From NCBI RefSeq assembly GCF_024139115.2, contig NC_085141.1, positions 244,023,047-244,087,046 of the forward strand: a DNA stretch of 64,000 nt. The letters are read 5' to 3'. Positions 35,201-43,635 of this stretch are shown here, piece after piece. The notes below the pieces were generated by a model. That model had not been told where the DNA came from, made no database searches, and was given only the letters and a program-made list of their open reading frames with translations. The stretch comes from Armigeres subalbatus. Lineage: Eukaryota; Arthropoda; Insecta; Diptera; Culicidae. Both the position numbers and the translations under genes were made by a program. How positions within the stretch are numbered: position 1 is the stretch's first letter; each line of letters begins with the position of its first letter.

Positions 35201-37780
35201 CAACAGTGCCCAGGCTGCACTACCAGCTAAGTACACAACCCTTAGCTGGCGGTCTTTTGTCATCGGACGACCCGTGGAAGCGTGAGATTCGTGATATTTC
35301 ATGAGTCGATGGTCCCTTCAATATCGACTCATGGAGGTTTGACTGTAATAAATGAAGTGCCTACAGATGAATTACATTTGTTTTTGCCAATTATTTGTAA
35401 TGGCAGAATATGGAATGATTCCTCGTATTTATAAGGTTATTTTGCCCAAAAGATGTTTACAATGAAATTCTAAACCTCTAATAGCAGTCGGTACTCACCT
35501 TGAAGTAACCATTATTACCATACTCCGCTATCCGAAAGGCATCCCTACTGTAGCATAATTAGTTGATGCACTATGCTGATCCGTGCCGCCACATCAGATC
35601 TCTAATGCCGACAACGAAGGTCATTTCTTCCACCGACCAGTGTCACTATCATGCATAGATGAAGCATTACTATCAGCGGTTACAGCGAACGAAAACGATC
35701 CGCAGAAGGAACTACATATCACCTAATAATTAGTCTTTGACCTAATATCTAAATACATATACTCCGCAATGGATTCCATCTTCTGGAAAACTTTCACAAA
35801 TATTTGGAAAAATCTCAGGAAAAATGCAGCAAAAAATCTGCTGTTAAAAAACACGTCAGTTCGTGAACCATGACTACCTCGATCTCTTCTTTCCTGCTGG
35901 ACTGATTACTGGCGTATTTTGTTTGTTTGGGAAAATTGAGAGATTATTTGATCATGCACAAAGTAGGAAAAGGTACTCGCTCGAATGGCGTTGAAGTCAC
36001 TTGCATATTTGCTTCATTCCATATTCGTTCATATATGTTAAAATACTAAGTTATTACGATATCTGAGTGTTTTCCATGTAAAAATAGGCCTCCCAGAGGA
36101 AACGATAAGTACCTAGGGATTTTGAAAACTGATCAACAGCTCATAAGCATATAAGCATATGGAGACGCGTGGTACATTTGTGCGATCTTGGGACAAAATT
36201 TTATGCAAATTTCAACACATCCGTTTTATTAAATAAATGAACAAGTGTGCAAGCATTTGTACGAAACTTGTATTTAGGGAAACCTGAACACAATTGCGTG
36301 TATTGTAAGTACATGTCGAATACTGCGATCAAGAAATCATTAGAATCATGATTTCAAACAGCAGGTTCCCGGGCGTCTTCTAAGCGATTTTACTAGGTAG
36401 TTCTTTCCCGGTTGTTACGTAAGGTTATAGCTCTGGTTTTTTATTCCATAACTCTCATATTCACCCAGTCAAAAACAAAGCATAAAGGCCTTATTTCTTA
36501 TTGTTTAGCAATGTCTCGTACGGTAGCTCAGAACCCTAACTAGATATGTCCATTATCCTCGTATCCATATGAGATGAATTTGTATCCGTGAAATAGAAAA
36601 TGGAACAAGTTCCCTTTCATTTCAGAGATTCTTCTTTCAACAATGCATTCAACTTTTCTGGAACATTTCAGATGAATTCAATTACGGGTATCAGGTGGAA
36701 AAGGAGAACAGCCAATTTCAACATAAAGTGAAAGGACCGGATGATGTCACTTATGGATGTTATGGCTATATAGATCCAACCAATGAGAAACATTTGTATT
36801 ATTATGTAGCAGATCGATTGGGATACAGATTGGTTCCACCCAATCAACCAACGAAGATTTTCACCGAAAGAGTTACCAGCAGCGTGTAAGTTTGGTGTAT
36901 TACGAAATTTGTGAATAGAGAGATTTTTATCTAATAATTTATTTGTTTCAGAAACAAACTAAACGATGCGTTGAAAGATAAGAAGTTGGATGAAAAGGTG
37001 GTTTCATGGAATGATCTATATCTGCCTGATTCTTGTAGAAGGCTGAATGAGATTCTTACAATCTCAACCCCCGCTCCTCAACCCATTCAAACTGATTCGA
37101 ACGGAAACAATGGTCGCGTTATCGGAGTCTCAGTAACTACCAAAGCACCAGCAGTTATCACCACACCGGCCCCACCACCGACAACGAAGTTCATTCAAAT
37201 TCCTTCCACAACTTCCAAACCTCCTCCCAGCAAACAAACCGTAAATGTTGATTCATCATCGGATCAGCACATAGCACAAACCAATCCAGCGCCAAAAACT
37301 ACGACACCATCACCAGTCGCACAAAATTCATTCAACCCTGTTTGGGTTGCACCTTCCTCGAATGCTCCCGCTCCGACGACAGTCGGGTACAAATATCCCG
37401 CACCGAAAAATCCTCTTCCTTATTGTCAACCCGAAAGCAATCCGACCATCGGTCCCTACAACGGCTATGTGTATCCAATCCACGCCGAATGCAGCTCAAC
37501 CGAGTACAGCATCCACCAACTGTTGGATCAGATGGAGGCACTCAATCAGCAAGTTTTGCACTTAACCGCCAACATGCGTGCCCTGCAGCAATCGAACTCG
37601 ACCTCCCCCGATTGCCAGCAGTGGCTCGCCCGTCAGCAGTACCCGCTGTTGGTGTACGTTCCAATCATTTTGCCGCAGCATCATGGGGCCGGGTCCGAGG
37701 ATAGCGGCCCGCAGCAGAGCTTCAAAAATCCCGCCAGCTACGCTTTCCAGAAGATGTGCGAAGAATGTATTAGCAAATAA
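20282..37780 (+). CDS. Secreted cuticular-type protein with R&R-like chitin-binding domain, four exons
   Basis: The coding exons are 20282-20302, 20368-20482, 36672-36885 and 36952-37780. They sum to 1179 bases, 392 residues plus stop. Each intron has a GT donor and AG acceptor (GTAAGT/TTGCAG, GTACGT/TTTCAG, GTAAGT/TTTCAG) and the phases agree (0, 1, 2), which is strong support for one gene. Residues 1-21 form a signal peptide (MKIITLAFPVFTMCIVSPVL). Residues 49-102 resemble the Rebers-Riddiford chitin-binding consensus: FNYGYQVE, then CYGYIDP, then YYYVADRLGYRLVPP. A Pro/Thr-rich linker and a C-terminal domain with cysteines follow. The product probably acts outside the cell in cuticle or another chitinous matrix. 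The 16.2-kb intron is filled with mobile elements. Function beyond matrix protein is inferred. Confidence 0.82.
20483..22779. other. 5' part of the 16-kb intron
   Basis: This begins with the GTACGT donor. Apart from a degenerate SINE piece near 20925-20985 it is AT-rich and featureless. A strip at 21745-21840 (GGGTAACCGCCCC, GGTTTGATCCC) resembles a box-B motif on the plus strand but lacks a matching box A, so I leave it unassigned. Confidence 0.5.
20905..20985 (+). repeat. Degenerate tRNA-derived SINE fragment
   Basis: CGCGGCTACAAAGCAA followed by CATGCTG matches the interior of the SINEs at 50122 and 51835. Box A and box B are not intact. Presumably a decayed copy in the gene's intron. Confidence 0.5.
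22780..23620 (-). repeat. 153-bp tandem repeat, about five units, in the intron
   Basis: The marker TTTATTGTAGCTGTAGATCT recurs at about 22901, 23054, 23207, 23359 and 23511, a period of 152-153 bp. Each unit also holds AAGGACAGTTTGGATG and TACAACTGAATGCATATTGA. Units diverge towards the right. Two minus-strand frames of 86 and 100 codons are translations of the repeat, not genes. Diverged relatives lie at 9470-9960 and 13530-14056. Confidence 0.85.
23621..24539. other. Intronic DNA, nothing recognised
   Basis: AT-rich. Overlapping short frames on both strands at 24058-24430 have no domain similarity I recognise. Confidence 0.4.
24547..24808. mobile_element. 262-bp MITE, TIR CACAGACAAACAGACGT, 7-bp target duplication
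   Basis: The ends are inverted repeats (CACAGACAAACAGACGTAAC and its complement). Flanking GTTCAAC at 24540-24546 and 24809-24815 is a 7-bp direct repeat. A relative with nearly the same ends and also a 7-bp duplication lies at 40237-40483. The interior is non-coding. Confidence 0.8.
24816..25449. other. Intronic DNA, nothing recognised
   Basis: AT-rich, with no frame or repeat that I can support. Confidence 0.4.
25450..26100. repeat. Highly degenerate minisatellite, unit about 30 bp
   Basis: Phrases like TTTGCTTCGGAATCCCT and GGAGGATTC recur irregularly about every 30 bp. It is far more decayed than the arrays at 4.0 and 10.7 kb. It resembles the same general class of GGAATTC/GGAATCC-rich repeat. 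Confidence 0.6.
26101..26587. other. Intronic DNA before RTE copy 2
   Basis: It begins with a T run and AT-rich sequence. From about 26490 it becomes less AT-rich (GGGGCTCGTGTGTCCCTGAG). This may be part of an older element hit by RTE copy 2, but I cannot identify it. Confidence 0.35.
27000..27241. mobile_element. 242-bp foldback MITE in the RTE leader
   Basis: It is flanked by TA (26998-26999 and 27242-27243). It starts CCCGAGTAGA and ends with the complement of CCCGGGCAGA. The arms extend about 110 bp (both hold GATTGATATAAGAGATAAAA), so it can fold almost completely. It is non-coding. Confidence 0.85.
27323..30282 (+). pseudogene. Endonuclease-reverse transcriptase of RTE copy 2, multiply broken
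   Basis: The frame enters from upstream and shows the same motifs as copy 1. Visible lesions relative to copy 1: a 15-bp in-frame deletion near 27588; a one-base loss near 27960; Trp to stop at about 28029; a one-base loss near 28428; an 86-bp deletion at about 29184 that removes the FIDY motif with the first catalytic Asp and shifts frame; Trp to stop at about 30031. The C-terminal part keeps ELADDVALLAQRR and the RGRPRGSWRRSLN region. It cannot make an active enzyme. Confidence 0.88.
30304..30537 (-). other. Possible tRNA-type SINE remnant
   Basis: On the minus strand TGGGTTCAAATCCCGG at about 30397-30412 is a good box B. Upstream sequence lacks a clear box A, and downstream (TCTAGGATTTTTTTTCG) holds a T run. 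It could be a truncated SINE or an unrelated match. Confidence 0.35.
30538..31310 (-). mobile_element. RTE-type element A, 3' fragment
   Basis: On the minus strand it ends with a repeated AATAAATAAATAAA tail. It contains the RT C-terminal region only, and its 5' part is missing. It abuts a 195-bp block and then element B. Confidence 0.8.
30557..31300 (-). pseudogene. RT C-terminal region of element A
   Basis: The minus strand can be followed in pieces. AKRIGLVI comes first, then after a frameshift NTSKTKYMIGRG, FVYLGSMVTSDNDTSRETRRR and SVVLYGHETW (down to 30884). After another break, QWAGHVARMSDNNPVKMVLN and the Arg/Trp-rich end of the protein run to 30557. The active-site part of the RT is absent. 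Element B encodes the homologous region FVYLGTLVTWDNDVTREVKR, so two related but distinct families lie next to each other. Confidence 0.82.
31311..31505. other. 195-bp block joining elements A and B
   Basis: This sequence does not match either RTE element. The protein of element B loses similarity after VALYDHE at about 31505, where HETW would be expected. It may be a small insertion, but I see no clear inverted repeats or target duplication. Confidence 0.5.
31512..32796 (-). pseudogene. Reverse transcriptase of element B
   Basis: From 32762 the frame reads EKMEQNDLRRFYESVNGVRR and then KNNKAAKDQLPAELLKHG. Around 32310-32330 there is a break: the stretch that should hold the HKKG and NYRGI motifs is lost. 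A second frame then continues with GEYQAGFREGRSTTDQ, LFIDFKAAYDSV (first catalytic Asp), GLKQGDALSNLLFN and LLGFADDIDIIG (catalytic Asp pair). It ends in unrelated sequence after VALYDHE. The main motifs survive, but the protein is not continuous. Confidence 0.85.
32797..33802. mobile_element. About 1-kb inserted element with internal 175-bp repeats
   Basis: It interrupts element B inside a Lys codon run; the bases on both sides (GGAAGAAAAA and AAAAAGAGTACG on the minus strand) join into the expected frame. CCCTTCTTACACCTT near 32799 and its complement near 33762-33776 form inverted ends. Inside, a phrase of the type ATCTCAGCCGTC recurs near 32980, 33152, 33335 and 33509. Each is followed by CGAAAGCTATGACTTTG-like sequence and then GAGATATSTSTGAAATACGAA, giving four imperfect repeats of about 172-183 bp. 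A GT-rich microsatellite lies at 32913-32960. Related end fragments occur at 49084 and 51741. It is non-coding. Confidence 0.75.
34016..34980 (-). pseudogene. Endonuclease of element B
   Basis: The domain starts upstream of the listed ATG with GTWNVRTLNEPGR and carries an in-frame stop in the 'AAIXEVRWP' motif near 34832, so the first part is broken. From 34789 a 257-codon frame runs with HGVGFVVMGK, LINVYAPTND, VIGDANAQVGRED (catalytic Asp and Asn), CNQIDHVLVDG and IDSDHYLVVSKIR. A stop follows NINDLW at 34016. Similarity continues in the plus-to-minus linker up to about 33803, where the inserted element begins. Confidence 0.85.
35291..36671. other. Last part of the long intron
   Basis: Just right of element B (35300-35335) a short palindrome-like block repeats ATATCGACTCATGG and its complement. 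The rest is AT-rich sequence without gene or repeat that I recognise. It ends in the polypyrimidine acceptor TTCTGGAACATTTCAG. Confidence 0.45.
36672..36885 (+). CDS. Exon 3 of the cuticular gene: R&R-like domain
   Basis: This exon codes the chitin-binding-like domain. It starts after ACATTTCAG; its first two bases complete an Asn codon whose first base is the last base of exon 2 (20482). It ends at 36885, before GTAAGT. Aromatic residues are spaced as in R&R domains (Tyr50, Tyr52, Tyr76, Tyr78, Tyr88-90, Tyr97). The domain differs from the consensus by a cysteine at residue 75 and by TNEKHL between DP and YYY, where most family members have a glycine-containing turn. Confidence 0.82.
36952..37780 (+). 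CDS. Exon 4 of the cuticular gene: Pro/Thr linker and C-terminal domain
   Basis: The exon starts after ATTTGTTTCAG. Residues about 155-270 are rich in Pro, Thr, Ser and Ala (TTKAPAVITTPAPPPTTK and similar), a likely O-glycosylated spacer. The last 120 residues hold cysteines (PYCQPE, HAECSS, SPDCQQW, MCEECISK) and a heptad-like stretch (LLDQMEALNQQVLHLTANM) that could form a short coiled coil. I do not recognise this C-terminal domain. Other frames overlapping it are shadows. Confidence 0.8.
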
Positions 37781-39201
37781 TAAGAACAAACCACTCGACG
37801 AGTGGATCTCTGACGAAGCGACGAAACTGATGATCGATAATTCGAGTGGCAGTAAAAACAGTTTTTTTTTTATTATTATTCGTAGCCATGCATGTTATTG
37901 ATGATAAATTCTCAGATCGGTGTTTATGGCCTTGTCACTGTAGGAGGTTAAGATTTATTATGGATAGACTTGGCATGTGAAGTCTTGACCTTTTGTTTTG
38001 GCAAACTGGTTCGCAGTGTTAATTGTTAAAATAATTATTTGATAATCTAGGATATGTTCCGCTTACTCGGAGACGGTCATGACCTGTTGAGATTTTGAAT
38101 GCCCGATGATGTATGATATGTAAAATATAGGTATCAAATAGGAAGTAGATATTAGATGCACGATGTTAATGTTCTCCATACGTCGGGGATATTTCTTTAA
38201 TCATTCGAGATACAATATGTTTTTCTCAATTCGCTTTCAGTTGGGATTGGCTCGCGTTTCATACAGCTCTACTCCCGAAAGAGTAAACTGAAACAGCGTA
38301 TCATTCAGAACGAGTAAAGAATACAACTTCGCTAGTCGATTGCTCGGATTTTTGCTGACTTGAGAATATTTTATGACATGACGAAACAAAAGGTGGAAAA
38401 CCACAAAAAAATATCATATTTATATCATAAAGAACTGAATTGAAATAAATAATGTATATATTTATTTAAGAATACAGAGATATTGTTTTTTTTTTCAATC
38501 ATCCGAACTTCTATATTAGCTTTATCCACTTTCTCTGTTTACCACATTGAACAGACGTTCAACTTGAAATGCTATTATACAGAATCCTGGTTCTACGCGA
38601 CTTCTTTTTCGATTTGCAGTGAGGCGTTACGGAGCCGAAATCAAGTTCAATAATACATTTCTTGATTCTTATACTATTATTATTGGGGAACCGAAAGACT
38701 CGCGGTTTGGTCGAGATTAGGGAATACAAAAATATAGTTGAAAAGGAAGGGATTTGAGGGTATAGGGTTTCTTACCCCATTCCCGGCCTAACATGCGTAC
38801 GACTGCATTATTTATTTGATATTTATGACTAGAGCTACTTTTCCTGAATTTTGTGGGCCGTGTAATATTGCGATGGGGTTCACCTCTGCTTAAAAAATAG
38901 TTATTCTTGCTAAAAACCGCTCGAAAAAGCTTTTATTTGATTTAAATTAACATGGTGCAGCACTCATTTCAGTCATAGGCGATTGCTTATCCGGCATACC
39001 CCAAGTCTCTTCGGCGTACGCAATATTTTACTCAATCTCTCAACATCTGACTCTCATTCTCTCTCTAGGGACGGTAGAAAATGCGACGTAAACAAAAATA
39101 TGCACGTTCCACGATAACGTGATACCAGATGGTATTATTCATAATAATTTTGATTTGGTTGAGAAGATATATGCAATGCACTCATTCAAATTCCTTCCAA
39201 A
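37781..39201. other. 3' UTR of the cuticular gene and following intergenic DNA
   Basis: The first part probably belongs to the 3' UTR, up to about 38470. After that there are no frames of note. Nothing recognised at 38700-39200. Confidence 0.45.
38444..38449 (+). terminator. Candidate polyadenylation signal of the cuticular gene
   Basis: AATAAA lies about 660 bp after the stop codon, the first clear copy of this signal downstream on the plus strand. It is followed by T-rich sequence near 38485-38495. Confidence 0.4.
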
Positions 39202-39422
39202 TAGGGGAACGGTTCGCCACTTAATCTCATAGCTCCTATTTCCATCCCATCAAAAACAAAGCAATGGAAAGGAATTTGGTTTGTTTATTATTTTTGTGAT
39301 TTTTTTTCAGCAGTGAGCACGCGTGTTGACAAAAAGAAGCGACGAATTTGGTGCCGTATTTCTTTGTTTAGCGATGATGTATATATATGTACAGTGAGAT
39401 GGAGATCGGAACAGTTCCCCTA
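39202..39422 (-). mobile_element. Second copy of the 222-bp TAGGGGAAC MITE
   Basis: It is the inverted counterpart of 3534-3755, sharing TTTCCATCCCATCAAAAACA, GAGCACGCGTG and the GAGATGGAGATCGGAACAG end. Ends are TAGGGGAACGGTTC and its imperfect complement. Interior divergence suggests neither copy is recent. Confidence 0.8.
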
Positions 39423-40229
39423 CTTGAAAAAATATTGTTTGTAGTCTTTGAAATTGTGATAATTATAAATAACATAAAAGCGTCAACGTTTTAGACAGTT
39501 TTCTTATTAACGATGAAGGATTATCTTCATACTAAAATAAGACTCATGGCCTTTTGGCAGCACTGTACAGCTAGAAGTTCTTGGGCCGAGGTGATTTTTT
39601 ATTCGGTTTGAGGATACATTTTTAAATGTATTCTAATATGTTTATATAAGATCTAGTGATACGAACAATTAGAAAAGATTGAAGTGCGTGATTTTAGCAT
39701 TATTGTGTGGTGATAAACAGCCTGAAGCAATGGTTGTATCGAGCACTGTGACGATTTTCAGGTAGGTGTTTATTTGATGATACCGTTTTGTAAAAGTGGA
39801 AAGAATCACTCCGGCTCAGTGGTGTTGCAACGAAGAGCAAAAGTTTGAAATCTACATTTTTATTTTCTATAATTGGATCGATTAGGAGTGAAATAAATGG
39901 TTGAAAAATATTGAGTATTGTGCGCGATAAATAGGAGACTTTTTTAAAATTATCAATCATAAACCTACGGCTACCAAACAGTATAAATCATTAGTTTTCT
40001 GTGCAGTGAGCCGGGAATGAGGTCCATAGGCCCAAGTAGTGATTTACCCTATTTAAGTAATTACGATGTTCACAAAGTTGACATTCTTCGCGATGTTTCA
40101 CATATGAAACGGGACAAACAAACTTTTTCTTGGGAGAAAACAACGAGAGGAAGACATACGGAAGGGATTAACGAAAGCCATTGAAATGCACAACAAGAGG
40201 AAGACATTCGTATGACAGACAAGGGGATG
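39423..40229. other. Intergenic DNA, nothing recognised
   Basis: AT-rich, only short chance frames. A minor direct repeat of AACAAGAGGAAGACAT-type sequence occurs near 40140 and 40195. Confidence 0.4.
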
Positions 40230-40236
40230 GGTAGAC

Positions 40237-40483
40237 CACAGAGAAACAGACGTCTTACTTAACACATGTTCCATCGTTCTTCTTTTCAACGGTGGATTCA
40301 ATTTTTTGTTCAATCGGCCACCGATAGCGCTTCCATCAATTTTACTTATATTTGAAGTTTGCGCGCTATCGCCATCTGGTAGCCGATTGACCACACACAT
40401 GAAATTTAGCATTGGGCGAGAATGGTTTCATGACGATAATTTGGATTGCATTTTGTTCTAAGTGAGACGTCTGTTTCTCTGTG
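40237..40483. mobile_element. 247-bp MITE, TIR CACAGAGAAACAGACGTC, 7-bp target duplication
   Basis: Inverted ends start CACAGAGAAACAGACGTC. The 7-bp direct repeat GGTAGAC flanks it at 40230-40236 and 40484-40490. It belongs to the same family as 24547-24808. It sits just 3' of the stop codon of the LINE remnant on the minus strand. Confidence 0.82.
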
Positions 40484-40502
40484 GGTAGACTATGATTACA
40501 GT

Positions 40503-41875
40503 CTTACAGGAACAAGTATTCGAAATCAAGACCTGACAACACTTCCCTAATAGGCTTTGGTTCTTTTCCTCGGACCCGGAGATGTTCATTTAGCGCAGAT
40601 CTGGGGCCACGATGCTCCTCGCACGCCCACACGAAATGATCGATGTCCTGATAATCCTCGCCGCAAACAGAGATTTCCTTGCGAGAGTCCCACATTTAAA
40701 AGATGTGCATTTAAAGTGTAGTGATTGGACATTAGACGACACATGATTCCAATGAAGTCTGTGTGTGTGTCCAAACTAACCTCCACTGCACTGTCTGGCA
40801 GTGATGTTATGGAAGAAAACTGTCTGTTTTACTTACAGTCAGATTTAATCCAGAGAGTTAGAAAGTGTTAGCTCAATTGCAGCTCCAGTGACCCGTTTCA
40901 GACTGCCTGGTATTTCATGACCAGTCCGAGGTCACTTTTGCTTACAATGAGCCCTGCCTGTTTATGCTACCATTATCAAATGGATAATGGACCCATAAAC
41001 AAACTTCCGGACTCTCCAATCCAGCGCGTATTTAGTTTTGAAATTACAATCGTATCAATACACCTCAAAATTCATTACAATTGAAAAGTAGTAAATCCAT
41101 ATTGAAACAATCTCACCAATTTTATCCACTTTTGTAGAACTGCGCATCTACGGTGATCAATAAGCTGGAAATAATCTGGTTGGGAGGAGCTTTGGATCTG
41201 TACTCCACACTCAATCCGTGTTGCGCCCGCGGCACACAAATTTCCACTAAAGCCACAATCACTAACGCACACCTTCAAACCTATATTTTATTAACTAACT
41301 TAAAATATCGCGCGTATACCAATTGGCGTTTATTAGAAATTTCTGAGAGTCTTCAGAATAGAAAAATAGAAAAAAAAACAGACGATGAAAAATTTTGACA
41401 TCCGTCGCGCGCGGCACACTACGTTTCCCCTCCACATGATTCCAATGAAGTCTTGTCCCATATTCAATTTTTTTAACCATGGACGCTTCGAATTGAATAA
41501 AGCCATCTACCCAACTTCCCATTTGTCCATTTCTTTTGCCAGCTGTTCAAGGTTTCCTGACGAACTAATGTGAAAAAAATCATCGAAGGTGATTTTCCTA
41601 TCATAAATATCACCTTCCAACCACCTTAGCCAAAGAGTCCGCTTTCTCATTTCTCGGGATCCATGAATGAGAAGCGACCCGAATCATGGTAATTGTGAAA
41701 GACCATTTGTGATAAAGCACTCAAAGCTTTTCTTATCCCGTTTAGAAGATACGCCGAGTGCTTAACCTGTTTCATTGACCGTACAGCCTCCAAGGAACTT
41801 AGACCATTGACGAATACATAGACCGAAATGTCCGGTACAAAACCATCAGAAAATCGGGCACCATGTCTTCTTCTT
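40503..41875 (-). pseudogene. RNase H and C-terminal part of a LINE, split by an insertion
   Basis: On the minus strand, 41875-41454 reads with frameshifts as an RNase H domain of the I/LOA-like retrotransposon type. It shows SLEAVRSMKQVKHSAYLLNG, MIRVASHSWIPRNEKADSLA and DDFFHISSSGNLEQLAKEMD. It reaches DFIGIM at about 41435, where an insertion starts. The protein resumes at about 40755 with DFIGIMCRLMSNHYTLNAHL and, in another frame, ISVCGEDYQDIDHFVWACEE (a Cys-His pattern common at LINE C-termini). It stops after DFEYLFL at 40503. Several stops and shifts make it non-functional. Confidence 0.78.
40761..41432. mobile_element. 672-bp insertion with 21-bp direct flanking repeat
   Basis: A perfect 21-bp direct repeat occurs at 40740-40760 and 41433-41453, exactly where the LINE protein is interrupted. 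This length is typical of target-primed retrotransposition rather than of a DNA transposon. On the minus strand the insert ends in a short CA run where a tail would be expected. I recognise no coding content; the inserted RNA-derived sequence could be a truncated retroelement or a processed transcript. Confidence 0.7.
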
Positions 41876-41879
41876 CATT

Positions 41880-42022
41880 TTGAAGAAAATACCCCTCGTG
41901 GGTGACGAATTACATAAATATTTTACGAGCGCTGACTTACCCCCTCTTGACGTTTTGACAGTTTGTTTGTTTTTCTCCCTCACCTTGTGACGTCGTTTCG
42001 GTTCGTTTGTTGTTTGTTCGTT
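41880..42022. other. Flank before the retrocopy
   Basis: Short T- and G-rich stretch (GTTTGTTTGTTTTTC, GTTTGTTGTTTGTTCG) that is not part of the conserved spenito-like coding sequence. Confidence 0.4.
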
Positions 42023-43092
42023 TCGTTACTCAGTTGGAGCGTGAGTTCGACCGTTTTGGTGCCATCAAAAGGAATGAATATAACAAAGGGGACACCCAGA
42101 CCTACATTCTGCACGATTCTATTGATGCTGCTACGGCTGCTGTGAAGGAAATGCGTGGATTCCCGTTAGGGGCACCGGATCGTCGTATTCGTATCGATTT
42201 TGCTGATAACGGAACAGCACCATCGTTCTCGATGAACAGTGGAGGTTTTGAGGAAGGCGGTGAGTATCGTCGCGGCCCCGATTACGAATATCCGGGAGGC
42301 GGTGCATCATACGAGGAAAATTCATCGTACGGCTATGGTGGAAAACCGTTCCGCGGACGTGATGGTTTCCGTGGCGGTTTTCATCGTGATGGCCCACCGC
42401 ACCACGGGGACAATGATGAATGGCGTCGATCAGGAGCCGATGGCGAATATTATTCACGACGTCGTTCTGGATCACGTGAACCAGGAATCGATAGATCTCG
42501 TTCCCGTTCACCGAGGCGACGCAGTCTTGTAGGAATGGCATGTTATTGAATGCAAGAACGTTACCAGAAGTGGCACGGAAATCTACCACAGTCTGACAAG
42601 GGGCGCTGATTTTGAAGATTTCTCTATTCCCCGCCAAGTTGCACCTAACGGACGGAGACAACGGAATAGTGGACAGCCTGATGAAGGACGAGGAAGGTAA
42701 ACACCACCTTCGTATTATTCAGCGACTACGCCTCGATCAACCCAAGTTGGAAGATGTGCAGAAGCGCATATCGACGTCATCGTCGCACGCAATCTTCCTC
42801 GGCCTGCCGGGATCGACGTCATCGGTAGCATCGTCGGATGATGCCAGCGTTCAGACGCGTCCACTGCGTTATCTCGTGTCCTACCTGAAGCAGAAAGAAG
42901 CGGCCGGCGTTATTTCCTTGTTCAATAAAGAAACGGAAGCAACCGGTGTGCTCTACTCATTCCCGTCATGCGATTTTTCGACAGAATTGTTGAAACGAAC
43001 ATGTCACAACCTCACTGAAGGAAGACCATCTGGTAATCGTGGTGGTCCGAGGAGGAACAATCCTCTGAAGTGCCTTCTTTCTGGTATTGCAG
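42023..43092 (+). pseudogene. Retrocopy of a spenito/RBM15-type RNA-binding gene, 5'-truncated and broken
   Basis: Similarity starts inside the third RRM (VTQLEREFDRFGAIKR, YNKGDTQTYILHDSIDAATA, RRIRIDFAD). A Gly/Arg/Ser-rich region and an RS stretch (SRSRSPRRRS) follow. After a frameshift near 42525 it continues with LNARTLPEVARKSTTV, a stop at about 42592 where the parent should have Trp, then the SPOC domain: ALILKISLFPAKLHLTDGD, KHHLRIIQRLRLDQPKLEDV, RYLVSYLKQKEAAGVISL and LLKRTCHNLTE. A deletion near 43022 shifts the end of the SPOC domain (EDHLVIVVVRGG is readable in another frame). Lack of introns and 5' truncation point to a processed pseudogene. In flies the parent family (nito) acts in m6A writing and splicing; this copy should not make a full protein. 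Confidence 0.85.
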
Positions 43093-43096
43093 CAAC

Positions 43097-43635
43097 TAGG
43101 GTAAAACGACCTATTATGGAGGGGTTAAGCACCGTGTCGAAACAAAATTGATTACAAAAATTCTTCGAAAATTACTTGTTGGTCGACTTCCACATTGTAG
43201 TAGTTGAATAGGATGCTCGTTAACTATAGTTTCGTAAATATTACGTCAATTGTGCTAAAATTATGTTGTTTTGTTTTTATCACAATAAAACAAACTACCG
43301 CAATAATAGGACGCAGTTGCCTATCGTTGCGATATTTTTTGAAGGTCAGTCCTATTGTTGCGGTATTGCATGTAATTCTTATGGAGAGCGATACCGCAAC
43401 AATAGGACCTTAGCATTACCGCAATAATAGGCTCAAAGGATTCAAATTTTTAACGAAAAATGATGATTTTTCATCGTTTTGAACGGAATTTTTTCAAACA
43501 AAAGCTGTTCTAGTCGTTAATCCGAAGAGTTTTAGCGTACCCACAATTGTTTGCAATGGTATTATATCCAGAATGGACTTCTTTAACACTATCGCAACAT
43601 TAGGGCATACCACAACGATAGGACGTTATACCCTA
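43097..43635. mobile_element. TA-flanked MITE with reiterated terminal motif
   Basis: It starts TAGGGTAAAACGACCTAT and ends with the complement of TAGGGTATAACGTCCTAT, about 539 bp apart. Inside, the motif CGCAAYAATAGGAC or its complement occurs several times (near 43300, 43355, 43395, 43420, 43590). It lies at the 3' end of the spenito-like retrocopy. Non-coding. Confidence 0.8.

Larger units (their letters stand above)
31506..35290 (-). mobile_element. RTE-type element B, 3'-truncated, with insertion
   Basis: The minus-strand order is leader (about 35290-34990), endonuclease (34980-34016), an insertion (32799-33802), and RT (32796-31506). The leader shares blocks with the leader of RTE copy 2 (GCTTCCACGGG, AGCTGGTAGTGCAGCCTGGG). 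The 3' end is missing. It lies in the cuticular gene's intron, opposite to the gene. Confidence 0.82.
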
